Shown here in pieces: positions 49,499 to 57,835 of a DNA stretch of 64,000 nt (its first letter is position 1; each line of letters begins with the position of its first letter). The position numbers were made by a program, and so were the translations under genes. This DNA is from Paenibacillus pedocola. GTDB taxonomy: Bacteria; Bacillota; Bacilli; Paenibacillales; Paenibacillaceae. Where the stretch lies: positions 4,340,001 through 4,404,000 of the forward strand of contig NZ_CP134223.1 in NCBI RefSeq assembly GCF_031599675.1, written 5' to 3'. The notes beneath the pieces were generated by a model that was not told the origin of the DNA, did not search any database, and worked only from the letters and a program-made list of their open reading frames with translations.

Positions 49499-50575
49499 AT
49501 GACGATCGCAGCACCTGAACGCCCTGCCGTAAAAAAACAAAGGAAGCCCACCGGTTTGTTCATCCCTGAGCTTGTTTTTTTTGAGCCGGATGCGCTGAAT
49601 TACCCCAAAGGGGAGCAGATCATGGAATGGGTCAAAGCCCGTAACATCCCCTTCCGGATGACCACCTCGCATAACCGGATTACGAATCTGCCCGGCGAAA
49701 CCGAGGTGGAGCAGTATAAAATCGCCAAACGGACCCTTGTGGTCGGTCTTCGAAAAACACTGGCTTTTGACCAGTCTAAGCCTTCAGCCGATTACGCGAT
49801 ACCCATTGCCACCGGCTGCATGGGCCACTGCCATTATTGTTACCTGCAGACCACGCTTGGCGCGAAGCCTTATATAAGAGTATATGTAAATACAGGTGAT
49901 ATCCTGGACGCAGCCAAAAAATATATTGATGAGCGTGCTCCCGAAATCACAACTTTTGAAGCCGCATGTACCTCTGATCCCCTGGGGCTTGAGCATATTA
50001 CCGGTTCACTGGCCGAGCTGATCACTTTCATGGCTGCTGAGCCACTAGGCCGGCTGCGGTTTGTTACCAAATACCAGCATGTAGATCCGCTGCTGAAGCT
50101 TAATCATAATGGTCATACGCGGATCCGCTTCAGCATCAATGCTGATTACGTAATCAAAAACTTTGAACCTGCCACTTCCCGCTTCGAGGAACGGATTGAG
50201 GCTGCCGGAAAGGTTGCCCGTGCCGGTTACCCGCTCGGCTTCATTATCGCGCCGATTATCTGGCATGACGGCTGGGAGGAGGGCTATGGGGAGCTGCTGT
50301 CCAAGCTGGCAGAGACATTGCCGCCGGACGCCGGTAAAGGCCTGACCTTTGAGATGATTCAGCACCGGTTCACCAAGACCGCCAAAGCCGTCATCGAGAA
50401 ACGTTATCCGAAATCCAAGCTCGAGATGGACATCGAGAAGCGCAAAAAGAAATGGGGCCGCTGGGGACAGAATAAATATGTCTATCCGGACGAACAGCAA
50501 ACCGCCCTGCGTGAATTTATCACAGAGCGGATCTTTGAACATTTCCCGGAAGCGGGCATTGATTATTTCACCTAA
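49499..50575 (+). CDS. splB: Spore photoproduct lyase
   Basis: A radical-SAM enzyme that repairs spore photoproduct during germination. The 358-residue protein has the [4Fe-4S] motif ATGCMGHCHYCYLQ, AACTSDPLGLEHITGSL with a Cys used in the reaction, and a C-terminal YVYP region. The start was set at MTIAAPERP because AAGGAG lies upstream; the open frame extends 42 codons further without a site. It is divergent from mntR. A sigma-G promoter is expected, but none was readable with confidence. Confidence 0.95.
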   Translation: MTIAAPERPAVKKQRKPTGLFIPELVFFEPDALNYPKGEQIMEWVKARNIPFRMTTSHNRITNLPGETEVEQYKIAKRTLVVGLRKTLAFDQSKPSADYAIPIATGCMGHCHYCYLQTTLGAKPYIRVYVNTGDILDAAKKYIDERAPEITTFEAACTSDPLGLEHITGSLAELITFMAAEPLGRLRFVTKYQHVDPLLKLNHNGHTRIRFSINADYVIKNFEPATSRFEERIEAAGKVARAGYPLGFIIAPIIWHDGWEEGYGELLSKLAETLPPDAGKGLTFEMIQHRFTKTAKAVIEKRYPKSKLEMDIEKRKKKWGRWGQNKYVYPDEQQTALREFITERIFEHFPEAGIDYFT

Positions 50576-50650
50576 AACCCACCCCACATAGTGAAGCGAC
50601 ACAGTAAGTAGGTTCCGAATACTTTGCGGGGACCCTACTGCACCTTGCTG

Positions 50651-51364
50651 CTAAAAAATCAGCCAGTCCGGCGTTACTCCCTGCAGCCAGATCGTAATCC
50701 GGAACATTTGGTCCGTGAATAGCAATAAGCCCATAAAGATCATCAGCGCACCGCCAACCTTCATCAAGGCATTAGAATATTTTAGAATGCGCCGGGCACT
50801 CCCAATGAAAAAGGCCAGTGCAAAAAACGGCAGCGCGAACCCGATGCTGTAAGCTGTGATCATGGCAAACCATGTGGTTGGATCACTGGCCGAGAGCGCG
50901 ATGATCGCTGTCAGAATCGGCCCGATACACGGTGACCAGCCTGCAGAGAAGCCGATGCCGAATATGAAGGACCCGGCATACCCTGCCGGCTTCCATTTCA
51001 GATCCAGCTTACGCTCGCGCAGCAGAAACTGCGGCTGGAATATACCGAGCAGGAACAGGCCCATGACGATGATCAGAATCGCCGACAGCTGGCGGATCAA
51101 ATCCCGCTGGCCGTTGAAAAATTGCCCGAACAGCCCGGCACCGAAGCCGAGCGTATAGAACACTGCCGAAAAACCCAAAATAAAGGCCAGCGTATGCGAA
51201 AGGGTCCGGAAACGGACCTCTTTGCTGTCGCTTCCGTTTTTTAGCTGCTGGACCGACAGTCCGGTAATATACGATAAATACGAAGGATAGAGCGGCAGGC
51301 AGCAAGGGGAGATAAACGACGCCACTCCGGCGGCAAAAGCGATTCCTGCATTCAGATTGGACAA
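50651..51364 (-). CDS. ccdA: Cytochrome c biogenesis protein CcdA-like
   Basis: A 237-residue membrane protein of the DsbD/CcdA group that moves reducing power across the membrane to extracytoplasmic thioredoxins. It has six helices with the redox Cys in ISPCCLPLYPSY and GWSPCIGPIL. The start is TTG 51364 behind AAAGGAGAG. It lies just after znuB and may be in the same transcript. A second Cys (CC) next to the first is unusual. Confidence 0.9.
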   Translation of the reverse strand: MSNLNAGIAFAAGVASFISPCCLPLYPSYLSYITGLSVQQLKNGSDSKEVRFRTLSHTLAFILGFSAVFYTLGFGAGLFGQFFNGQRDLIRQLSAILIIVMGLFLLGIFQPQFLLRERKLDLKWKPAGYAGSFIFGIGFSAGWSPCIGPILTAIIALSASDPTTWFAMITAYSIGFALPFFALAFFIGSARRILKYSNALMKVGGALMIFMGLLLFTDQMFRITIWLQGVTPDWLIF

Positions 51365-51430
51365 AGCGGCAGCTCTCCTTTCGGATTCGGGGTCACTTTA
51401 TGTATTGCAATTCCGCAGGTGCTTGAGAGA

Positions 51431-52234
51431 TTAGGCAGGCAGCCCCTTTTTACCGATCAGGGTCAGGGTGAGCATTGCGATAAGCAGGAGGACGATTGTC
51501 GCTCCGGGTGCGAGATTCCATACTCCGGCCACAACCAGACCGCCGACAACGGCGATTTCCGCGATAATCACAGATAGCACCACCGATGACTTAAAGCTGC
51601 GTGACAACAGCAGGCTGATCGCCACCGGAATGGTCAGCAGCGCAGACACGAGCAGGGAACCGACAATTTTGATTGCAGTGCTGATGACCAGCGCCGTCAG
51701 TACTGTAATCAGCATATTGAGCAGCTTTACAGGCAGTCCGCTGACACTTGCCGCATCCTCCTCAAAGCTGAGCAGGAAAAATTCTTTGAAGAACAGTGTA
51801 ACGACAACAACCACTGCAATAGTCACTATCCCCACTACAACCAGATCCGTATTGTCGAGCGTGTAGATACTTCCGAACAGATAGCTCATTACATCCGCAT
51901 TATACCCTTTGCCCAAGGTAAAGAACAGCGAGGCAAGCGCCACACCGCCAGACATAATAATAGCGATCGACAGTTCGGCGTAGCTTTTGTAAGCTTTCCG
52001 CAGCTTTTCAATGGCAAAAGAAGCCACCACTGCAAAGATCAGACCTGCTCCAAGCGGATAAAATCCGGTCAAAAAGCCCAGCGCCACCCCGGCAATGGTT
52101 ACATGCGCCAGCGTATCACCGATCATGGATAAACGTCTTAAGACAAGAAAAACGCCTATAAGCGGCGCCGTAATACCGATCATCAGCCCGCCCGCAAGCG
52201 CCCGCTGAAAAAAGTCACTGAATAGGATTTCCAA
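51431..52234 (-). CDS. znuB: Zinc ABC transporter permease
   Basis: 267 residues, ABC-3 family with about eight helices. MIGITAPLIGVFLVLRRLSM, IGDTLAHVTIAGVALGF and AIKIVGSLLVSALLTIPVAI are typical. The start was set at TTG 52234 with GAGGAG nine bases upstream; an in-frame ATG at 52264 has no site. It is separated from znuC by a 346-bp gap with repeat-like DNA. Confidence 0.9.
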   Translation of the reverse strand: MEILFSDFFQRALAGGLMIGITAPLIGVFLVLRRLSMIGDTLAHVTIAGVALGFLTGFYPLGAGLIFAVVASFAIEKLRKAYKSYAELSIAIIMSGGVALASLFFTLGKGYNADVMSYLFGSIYTLDNTDLVVVGIVTIAVVVVVTLFFKEFFLLSFEEDAASVSGLPVKLLNMLITVLTALVISTAIKIVGSLLVSALLTIPVAISLLLSRSFKSSVVLSVIIAEIAVVGGLVVAGVWNLAPGATIVLLLIAMLTLTLIGKKGLPA

Positions 52235-52580
52235 GATGATATCTCCTCTGAAATTCAATTGCATTTTAAGATTTTTGTATAAAAAATTTCGATCCCTCCC
52301 AAACCCTCCCTTCCAAGGGAGGGCCCCAAGGGCTCTGCCCTCTGGACACCCGCTAAGTGCAACTGGCGTATGAGGTTAGGCTCAAGCTATCTAGATAGGA
52401 TGAGGAAGGATCGCTTTCGTCCCTTGCGGGACACGCTTTACTTTGGATTTGTTTAGTTTCTGGGTAAAGAATAGAGAGCGACGAGCAATAAGTGTATAAA
52501 GTGCAATTCGTACACAGCTAATACTATAACTTTTAGTTTAGTACTAGTGCCTATCCCTCAGACCCCAGATCCCTCTCGCT
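52235..52580. repeat. Repeat-like gene-free insert between znuC and znuB
   Basis: 346 bp without a gene. It includes CCCTCCCTTCCAAGGGAGGG (52304-52323), a perfect inverted repeat. This is followed by GGGC..GCCC blocks (52321-52340), a TCCCTTGCGGGA stem (52431-52442), and ATTCGTAC-type repeat remnants near 52506. It splits a zinc uptake operon that is usually compact. A MITE-like origin is possible but unproven. Confidence 0.5.
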
Positions 52581-53330
52581 TCACGTCAGCGTATGCTGCA
52601 GATTCTCTACCACGCAATCCTGGGCCTCGTGGGAGTGGCGGCAGTAGAAGTTGATTTTGCCGTTACTCTGCACCGGCTCGTTACCCAGATAGCTTTTGAT
52701 CATGTCAATGTCATGCGATACCATCAGGAAGGTCATGTGGTGGTGGGCATGCATATGGAAGATAAGATCAAAAAATCCCGCCTGCGTCTCCGCGTCAATC
52801 CCCACCGTTGGCTCGTCCAAAATGAGCAGATCCGGATGGTTGATCAGCGCACGGGCCAGGAATACACGCTGCTGCTGGCCGCCGGACAGCTGGCCTACTC
52901 TTTTCTCGGCGATATCCTGAATCCGCATGACTTCCAGCGCGTCCTCGCACTGGCGGTGCTGAGCCTTGGATACCCGGCGGATCAGATTTTTGTTATTGTA
53001 CAGCCCGGACAACACGACTTCACGGACCGTGGCCGGGAACAGCGGATTAAAAGCATTTTTCTGCGGAACATAGCCGATCCGTTCCCAATCCTTAAATTTC
53101 CGCACCGACTGGCCGAACAACTTGATGTCACCACCGGTTGGGGGCAGCAGGCCGACGATCATTTTCATCAATGTGGTTTTGCCGGCTCCATTTGAACCGA
53201 TAATGCCTAGAAAATCTCGTTCCTTCACCGTGTAATTCAGACCGGAAATCACCTTCTGCTCCCCGTAGGAGAAGGACAAATCCTGTATTTCAATCATATG
53301 CTGATGGCAGTCCAGGGATACCGATTGCAT
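52581..53330 (-). CDS. znuC: Zinc ABC transporter ATP-binding protein
   Basis: 249 residues: Walker A IGSNGAGKTTLMK, signature GQLSGGQQQRVFLARAL, Walker B LLILDEPTVGID and H-loop MVSHDIDM. The C-terminal HSHEAQ and CRHSH residues could bind zinc. AAAGGCGG precedes the ATG. It follows znuA by 33 bp. Confidence 0.93.
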   Translation of the reverse strand: MQSVSLDCHQHMIEIQDLSFSYGEQKVISGLNYTVKERDFLGIIGSNGAGKTTLMKMIVGLLPPTGGDIKLFGQSVRKFKDWERIGYVPQKNAFNPLFPATVREVVLSGLYNNKNLIRRVSKAQHRQCEDALEVMRIQDIAEKRVGQLSGGQQQRVFLARALINHPDLLILDEPTVGIDAETQAGFFDLIFHMHAHHHMTFLMVSHDIDMIKSYLGNEPVQSNGKINFYCRHSHEAQDCVVENLQHTLT

Positions 53331-53363
53331 GAGTTGTACCGCCTTTCCTTTATACTTTCCTTT

Positions 53364-54347
53364 TTATTGTAAAGCCAGAATCAGATTTTGCAAATTTTTC
53401 TCCATCAAAGTGAAATAATTATCCCCGTTCTTCTCCTGAGCCTCAGTCAGTCCCTCCACCGGATTCAGTACCATCGTCTCCACACCCGCTTCACCTGCCA
53501 GTGTTTTGGCCAGCTTATCGGAGACTAATTCTTCGAAAAAGATATACTTGATGCCTTCCTCTTTCACGAGTGCAGCCAGGTTCACCAGATCCTGACCGCG
53601 CGGCTCCGAATCCGGCGATAAGCCCATAATGGCATGCTGGGTCAGGCCATAGTCGCGTGCCAGATACGCAAAAGCCTGATGGGAGACGACAATCTCTTTA
53701 TTCGGCATCTTGGCAAGCTCTGTCTCGAATTTGCTGTCCAATGCCTGCAAACGCTCAGCAAGCTTGTTATAACGCTCCTCATAGCCCGCTTTATGCGCTG
53801 GATCAACCGCAATCAGGCTCTCTTTAATATTTTCCGCCATGATCAGTGCCGATTTTGGACTTACCCAGGTGTGGGGATCCGTATGCAGACTGTCACTGCT
53901 GCCTTCCGCCGCATGCTTCTCCGCTTCTTCTGCTTCACCGTGATCATGTCCATCTTCTTCGTCAGTCATAATATAATCCACGCCCTGGCTGACTTCAACA
54001 GCCTTGGTTTCACTGTCGCTTTCCAGACTTTTCAGGAAATTCGGCACCCAGCCCTCAAGGCCCGCTCCATTATACAGGAATAACTGTGCCTTGGAGGTAT
54101 TGATAATATCCTGGCTGCGCGGTGTCCAGTCATGGGGCTCCACCCCAACCGGCAGCAGATTGATTGCATTCACATCTTCGCCGCCAATTTCACCGGCAAA
54201 TTCATATATGGGATAAAAAGTTGTGACCACGTTTACTTTACCCTCGACAATACTCCCGCTGCTCTTAGTGCCGCAGGCTGCGAGCATCAACAGAACCGGC
54301 AGGGCAAGCGCAATCAGCAGTCCTCTGTGCAAACCTTTGAAAGACAT
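53364..54347 (-). CDS. znuA: Zinc-binding lipoprotein of the ABC transporter
   Basis: A 327-residue cluster-9 solute-binding lipoprotein. The lipobox is LMLAACG with Cys25. TTFYPIYEFAGEIGG, then the Zn ligands at GVEPHDWTP, DPHTWVSPKS and VSHQAFAYLARDYG are present. A His/Asp/Glu-rich loop (DEEDGHDHGEAEEAEKH) is typical of zinc-specific members. It is under a Zur-box promoter. Confidence 0.95.
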   Translation of the reverse strand: MSFKGLHRGLLIALALPVLLMLAACGTKSSGSIVEGKVNVVTTFYPIYEFAGEIGGEDVNAINLLPVGVEPHDWTPRSQDIINTSKAQLFLYNGAGLEGWVPNFLKSLESDSETKAVEVSQGVDYIMTDEEDGHDHGEAEEAEKHAAEGSSDSLHTDPHTWVSPKSALIMAENIKESLIAVDPAHKAGYEERYNKLAERLQALDSKFETELAKMPNKEIVVSHQAFAYLARDYGLTQHAIMGLSPDSEPRGQDLVNLAALVKEEGIKYIFFEELVSDKLAKTLAGEAGVETMVLNPVEGLTEAQEKNGDNYFTLMEKNLQNLILALQ

Positions 54348-54368
54348 AATAACTATCGACTCCTTAAA

Positions 54369-54418
54369 TCGTAAATTTTACTATGAGAATTATAATAGTA
54401 ATCGTTACGATAAGTCAA
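54369..54418 (-). promoter_or_regulatory. znuA promoter with two Zur boxes
   Basis: TTGACT (54413-54418) and TATAAT (54389-54394) on the minus strand are 18 bp apart. TCGTAACGATTACTA (54396-54410), a close match to the Zur box TCGTAATnATTACGA, fills the spacer. A second Zur-like palindrome, TCGTAAATTTTACTA (plus strand), lies at 54369-54383 just past the start point. Confidence 0.82.
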
Positions 54419-54446
54419 CACCGAACTCTTCCCGAACGGCAGGATG

Positions 54447-54491
54447 AAAAAGAACGCCTGCAGCCGTTCCCGGCATGCTGGCGTTCTTTTC
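54447..54491 (-). terminator. metG terminator
   Basis: AAAAGAACGCC pairs with GGCGTTCTTTT, with an inner GCCG/CGGC stem and T on the minus strand. Confidence 0.88.
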
Positions 54492-54508
54492 CTCCTATTG
54501 ATTTATGC

Positions 54509-56533
54509 TTATTTAACAATAGCTCCGTTTGGCATGCTGTCCGGAACAGTAGCGATGGTCAGTTGGTCGCCTTTGGAGGCCGCCAGAATCATGCCTTGCG
54601 ACAGCTCGCCGCGCAGCTTCACCGGCTTCAGGTTGACGATGCAGATGACTTTACGGCCTACCAGTTCTTCCGGTGTATAGAACTTGGCAATCCCGGAAAC
54701 GACCTGCCGCTGCTCGTACCCCAGATCCAGCTGCAGCTTCAGCAGCTTATCTGCCTTCTTAACCGGCTCTGCTGCGATAACCTGAGCCACGCGCAGCTCG
54801 GCTTTGGCGAAATCGTCGATGCCGATTTCTTCTTTGTGCTCTTCCTCCTGCTCCGCTTCGGCGGCAACCGGGGCTGCAGTTGCTGGTGCAGCTTCCGCCT
54901 CGGCGGCTGCCGGCTTGCCTGCACCCATTGCCTCTGCGATGTAGGCCACTTCCACTGCGACGTCAAGCCGCGGGAAGATCGGGTCGCCCTTGGCCAGCTT
55001 CGTTCCGGCCGGAATCAGGCCAAAGGTCTTGCCGCTGTCCCAAGTAGTCAGTTCACCCGGCTGGATGCCAAGCTGCTCCCAGATTTTGGCCGGTGCACCG
55101 GTCAGGAACGGCTGAAGCAGAATTGAGGCTGTGCGCAGTCCTTCCACGAGATGTCTCATTACTGATCCCAGCTCGCCGGCTCTGCTCTCATCCTTGGCAA
55201 GCACCCATGGCTGGGTTTCGTCGATATATTTATTCGTCCGGCTGATAAAAGCTCCAATCGCGGTAAGCGCCACGGAGAACTCCATCTTTTCCATGGCTTC
55301 TTCTACCTTGACATAGGTGCTGTTTGCTGCCGCTTCCAGCTCCCCGTCAAATGCAGTAACGTGACCTGCATAAGCCGGAAGCTCGCCGCCGAAGTACTTC
55401 TCCACCATCGCTCCGGTACGGTTCAACAGGTTGCCGAGATCATTGGCGAGGTCGTAGTTGATCCGGTCGACGAAGCTCTCCGGTGTAAACGTGCCGTCCG
55501 AACCGAACGGAACCTCACGCAGCAGGTAGTAACGCAGCGCATCCAGACCATAGCGGTCAATCAGCGTAACCGGGTCAACGACATTGCCCTTCGATTTGGA
55601 CATTTTGCCGTCCTTCATCAGCAGCCAGCCGTGGGCGAAAACCTTCTTCGGCAGGGGCTCGCCCAGCGCCATAAGAATAATCGGCCAGTAGATGGTATGG
55701 AAACGTACAATTTCTTTGCCGACGATATGCACATCCGCAGGCCAGAACTTGTCATACAGGGTGCGGTCCTCGGAACCATAGCCAAGGGCTGTAATATAGT
55801 TGGTGAGCGCATCAATCCATACATAGACCACATGCTTGTCATCGCCTTTAACCTTTACGCCCCAGTCAAACGTTGTACGCGAAACCGCAAGATCCTCAAG
55901 GCCCGGCTTGATGAAGTTGTTGATCATTTCGTTCTTGCGTGATTCCGGCAAAATAAACTCCGGATTCTCCTCATAGAACTGGATCAGCCGGTCAGCATAT
56001 TTGCTCATCCGGAAGAAATAGCTTTCTTCCTTGACCAGCTCCACGGGATGGCCGCTGTCCGGGCTTTTGCCTCCGGTAATATTGCCGTCCGCATCACGTT
56101 CGATATCCACAAGCTGAGTCTCGGTATAGAACGTCTCGTCCGAAATACAGTACCAGCCCTCGTACTCACCTTTATAGATATCTCCCTGCTTCAGCAGGCG
56201 GTCAAAGATATCGGCCACCACTTTTTTATGGCGGGGTTCGGTTGTACGGATGAAGTCATCATTGGAGATATCCAGCTTGCGCCACAGCTCCTTAATGCCC
56301 TCGACAATCCCGTCAACAAACTCCTGAGGCGTCTTTCCGGCTTTGCCTGCCTTCTCTTCGATCTTCTGCCCATGCTCGTCGGTACCGGTCAAATAACGGA
56401 CCTCATAGCCGCGCAGCCGTTTGTAACGGGCCATTGCATCACCGGCAACCGTCGAATAGGCATGCCCGATATGCAGCTTATCACTTGGATAATAGATCGG
56501 GGTCGTTAAATAAAATGTTTTCTTCTCGCTCAT
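54509..56533 (-). CDS. metG: Methionyl-tRNA synthetase
   Basis: Charges tRNA-Met. The 674-residue protein has class I motifs YPSDKLHIGHAYS (HIGH) and KDGKMSKSKGNVVDP (KMSKS), and an anticodon-binding helical domain. An Ala/Glu-rich linker (about 540-570) and a C-terminal EMAP-II-like tRNA-binding domain follow (FAKAELRVAQVIAAEPVKKA ... GELSQGMILAAS). No zinc Cys cluster of the E. coli MetG type is seen. AAAGGATG precedes the ATG. A methionine T-box controls it. Confidence 0.97.
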   Translation of the reverse strand: MSEKKTFYLTTPIYYPSDKLHIGHAYSTVAGDAMARYKRLRGYEVRYLTGTDEHGQKIEEKAGKAGKTPQEFVDGIVEGIKELWRKLDISNDDFIRTTEPRHKKVVADIFDRLLKQGDIYKGEYEGWYCISDETFYTETQLVDIERDADGNITGGKSPDSGHPVELVKEESYFFRMSKYADRLIQFYEENPEFILPESRKNEMINNFIKPGLEDLAVSRTTFDWGVKVKGDDKHVVYVWIDALTNYITALGYGSEDRTLYDKFWPADVHIVGKEIVRFHTIYWPIILMALGEPLPKKVFAHGWLLMKDGKMSKSKGNVVDPVTLIDRYGLDALRYYLLREVPFGSDGTFTPESFVDRINYDLANDLGNLLNRTGAMVEKYFGGELPAYAGHVTAFDGELEAAANSTYVKVEEAMEKMEFSVALTAIGAFISRTNKYIDETQPWVLAKDESRAGELGSVMRHLVEGLRTASILLQPFLTGAPAKIWEQLGIQPGELTTWDSGKTFGLIPAGTKLAKGDPIFPRLDVAVEVAYIAEAMGAGKPAAAEAEAAPATAAPVAAEAEQEEEHKEEIGIDDFAKAELRVAQVIAAEPVKKADKLLKLQLDLGYEQRQVVSGIAKFYTPEELVGRKVICIVNLKPVKLRGELSQGMILAASKGDQLTIATVPDSMPNGAIVK

Positions 56534-56582
56534 TGGTATGGGTCATCCTTTCGTCATGACAAATCTCTTAATACTAATTAAC

Positions 56583-56856
56583 GCAAAAAACTCCCGCCCC
56601 TATATGGGGCGAGAGTATACTCACGCGATACCACCCAAAGTTCCCCGGCTCTTCACAGAGCACAGGCTTCGCCAGTTCCCCTGAAGGGAACTGTCCATTA
56701 ACGCTGGATCACGCTGTTATCTTACCAGAGCCGGTGTATTATCCGCTCCTGCTCGAACACAGTTCCTCCCGGACCATATTCAATCTGTGTACCATACCGG
56801 TTCCCAGCACTCCCGGCTCTCTGTAATGGCCAACCCGATCTACTCATCCGTTCCTT
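56583..56856 (-). promoter_or_regulatory. T-box riboswitch (Met) of metG
   Basis: In the minus-strand leader, the GGATGAGTAGATCGGG start, the AGAGAGC GA-motif, a GCTG..AACCGG segment and GGGTGGTATCGCG T-box sequence (56624-56636) are seen. A terminator (CTCTCGCCCC / GGGGCGGGAG then six T, 56583-56618) follows. The specifier-loop triplet is ATG at 56775-56777 (GAATATGG), which fits methionine. Confidence 0.9.
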
Positions 56857-56877
56857 GGAATTCTTGTTATTCTCCAA

Positions 56878-56907
56878 AATATACCCAAAAATAACCCGCC
56901 CTGTCAA
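56878..56907 (-). promoter_or_regulatory. metG promoter
   Basis: TTGACA (56902-56907) and TATATT (56878-56883) on the minus strand are 18 bp apart. They overlap the end of yidD, so metG has its own start. Confidence 0.7.
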
Positions 56908-57167
56908 GTCGTGCGGGCAGAGCTCTCACCTGGCGGCTGATCTTCCCGCGGCGGCACCGGGTCCAGCCCTCCGGGATGGAAGGGATGGCATCTGGCAATC
57001 CGCTTTGCGGCGAGCCATGAGCCCTTCACCGGGCCGTGCACCTCAATCGCCTCCAGCGCGTATGCGGAGCATGTCGGATAGAACCGGCAGGTCGCAGGCT
57101 TCAGCGGTGAGATGAACTTGCGGTATACCCGGATAGGAGCTTGAACTGTTCTGCGCAGGCTAGCCAT
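56904..57167 (-). CDS. yidD: Membrane protein insertion efficiency factor YidD
   Basis: 87 residues: IRVYRKFISPLKPATCRFYP, TCSAYALEAIEVHGPVKGSW and RIARCHPFHPGGLDPVP. The Cys-rich signature is complete. It is a small amphipathic membrane-associated protein that helps YidC. It starts 1 bp after zur, so it may be co-transcribed. A short Pro/Ser tail is variable. Confidence 0.93.
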   Translation of the reverse strand: MASLRRTVQAPIRVYRKFISPLKPATCRFYPTCSAYALEAIEVHGPVKGSWLAAKRIARCHPFHPGGLDPVPPREDQPPGESSARTT

Positions 57168-57168
57168 A

Positions 57169-57630
57169 TCAGCGGCCTTCTTTGCCGTGAGCCGCTACGG
57201 CTGAGTCTTCTTCACGGCTGCTTTCACATTCCTTGCAGTAACCGAACACCTCAAATTTATGCTTGACTACCCGGAACTGATCCGGGGTATCCGTTAAATT
57301 CATCGGGCAGAAATGGATCGGGTAAGTCTTCATACACTGAAGGCATATCATATGATGATGATGGTGGTCCTGACTGCAGCTGGCTTTGAATTTGACGCCT
57401 TCTTCAAATACCACCTGCTCCAGTACGCCGAGCTCCTCCATCACACGCAGGTTGCGGTAGACCGTATCGAAGCTGAGTCCGCTGTACTTGCGCCCCATAT
57501 GATCATAAACATCCTTCGCCGACAAATATCCCGTATTCTCGCCGAATAACTTGGCAAGCGTTTTGCGCTGATCGGTGATTCGCAGACCCTGCCCCGACAT
57601 TGCTTCCAGTATTTGTTCTGTCGACAGCAT
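57169..57630 (-). CDS. zur: Zinc uptake regulator Zur (Fur family)
   Basis: 153 residues. The winged helix contains SAKDVYDHMGRKYSGLSFDT and VYRNLRVMEELGVLE. The metal region is SCSQDHHHHHMICLQCMKTY, CPMNLTD and FGYCKECE, which hold the Fur-type His cluster and two CxxC zinc sites. Close resemblance to B. subtilis Zur (YRNL...LG, HHHHHFICL.C) and the nearby Zur-box znuA support Zur over Fur or PerR. The start was set at MLSTEQ (GGGAGATGAGCGA); an upstream ATG would add 15-19 residues. Confidence 0.88.
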   Translation of the reverse strand: MLSTEQILEAMSGQGLRITDQRKTLAKLFGENTGYLSAKDVYDHMGRKYSGLSFDTVYRNLRVMEELGVLEQVVFEEGVKFKASCSQDHHHHHMICLQCMKTYPIHFCPMNLTDTPDQFRVVKHKFEVFGYCKECESSREEDSAVAAHGKEGR

Positions 57631-57769
57631 TCGCTCATCTCCCATAACATAAGTCATTGGTGTTGCACTCTCTTTATAATGCCCCAAAACAAATGCCCCG
57701 TCAATGAAGTGCCGCCGTGGATTTCGCCCGTAAAGAGTAATTAAAGGACATCCCTATCCTGCAGATATA

Positions 57770-57812
57770 CAAAAACCGGCCAAAGCTCCACAAGGAGCCT
57801 TAGCCGGTTTGA
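57770..57812 (-). terminator. Terminator of the 743-residue surface protein gene
   Basis: AAACCGGC pairs with GCCGGTTT, with an inner GCTCC/GGAGC stem. On the minus strand TTTTT follows. Confidence 0.88.
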
Positions 57813-57835
57813 ATTACACATACTCGATGAATCTC

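Noticed and set aside
56722..56907. 61-codon frame in the metG leader
   Set aside because: It overlaps the T-box stem and specifier region, and no ribosome site supports it.
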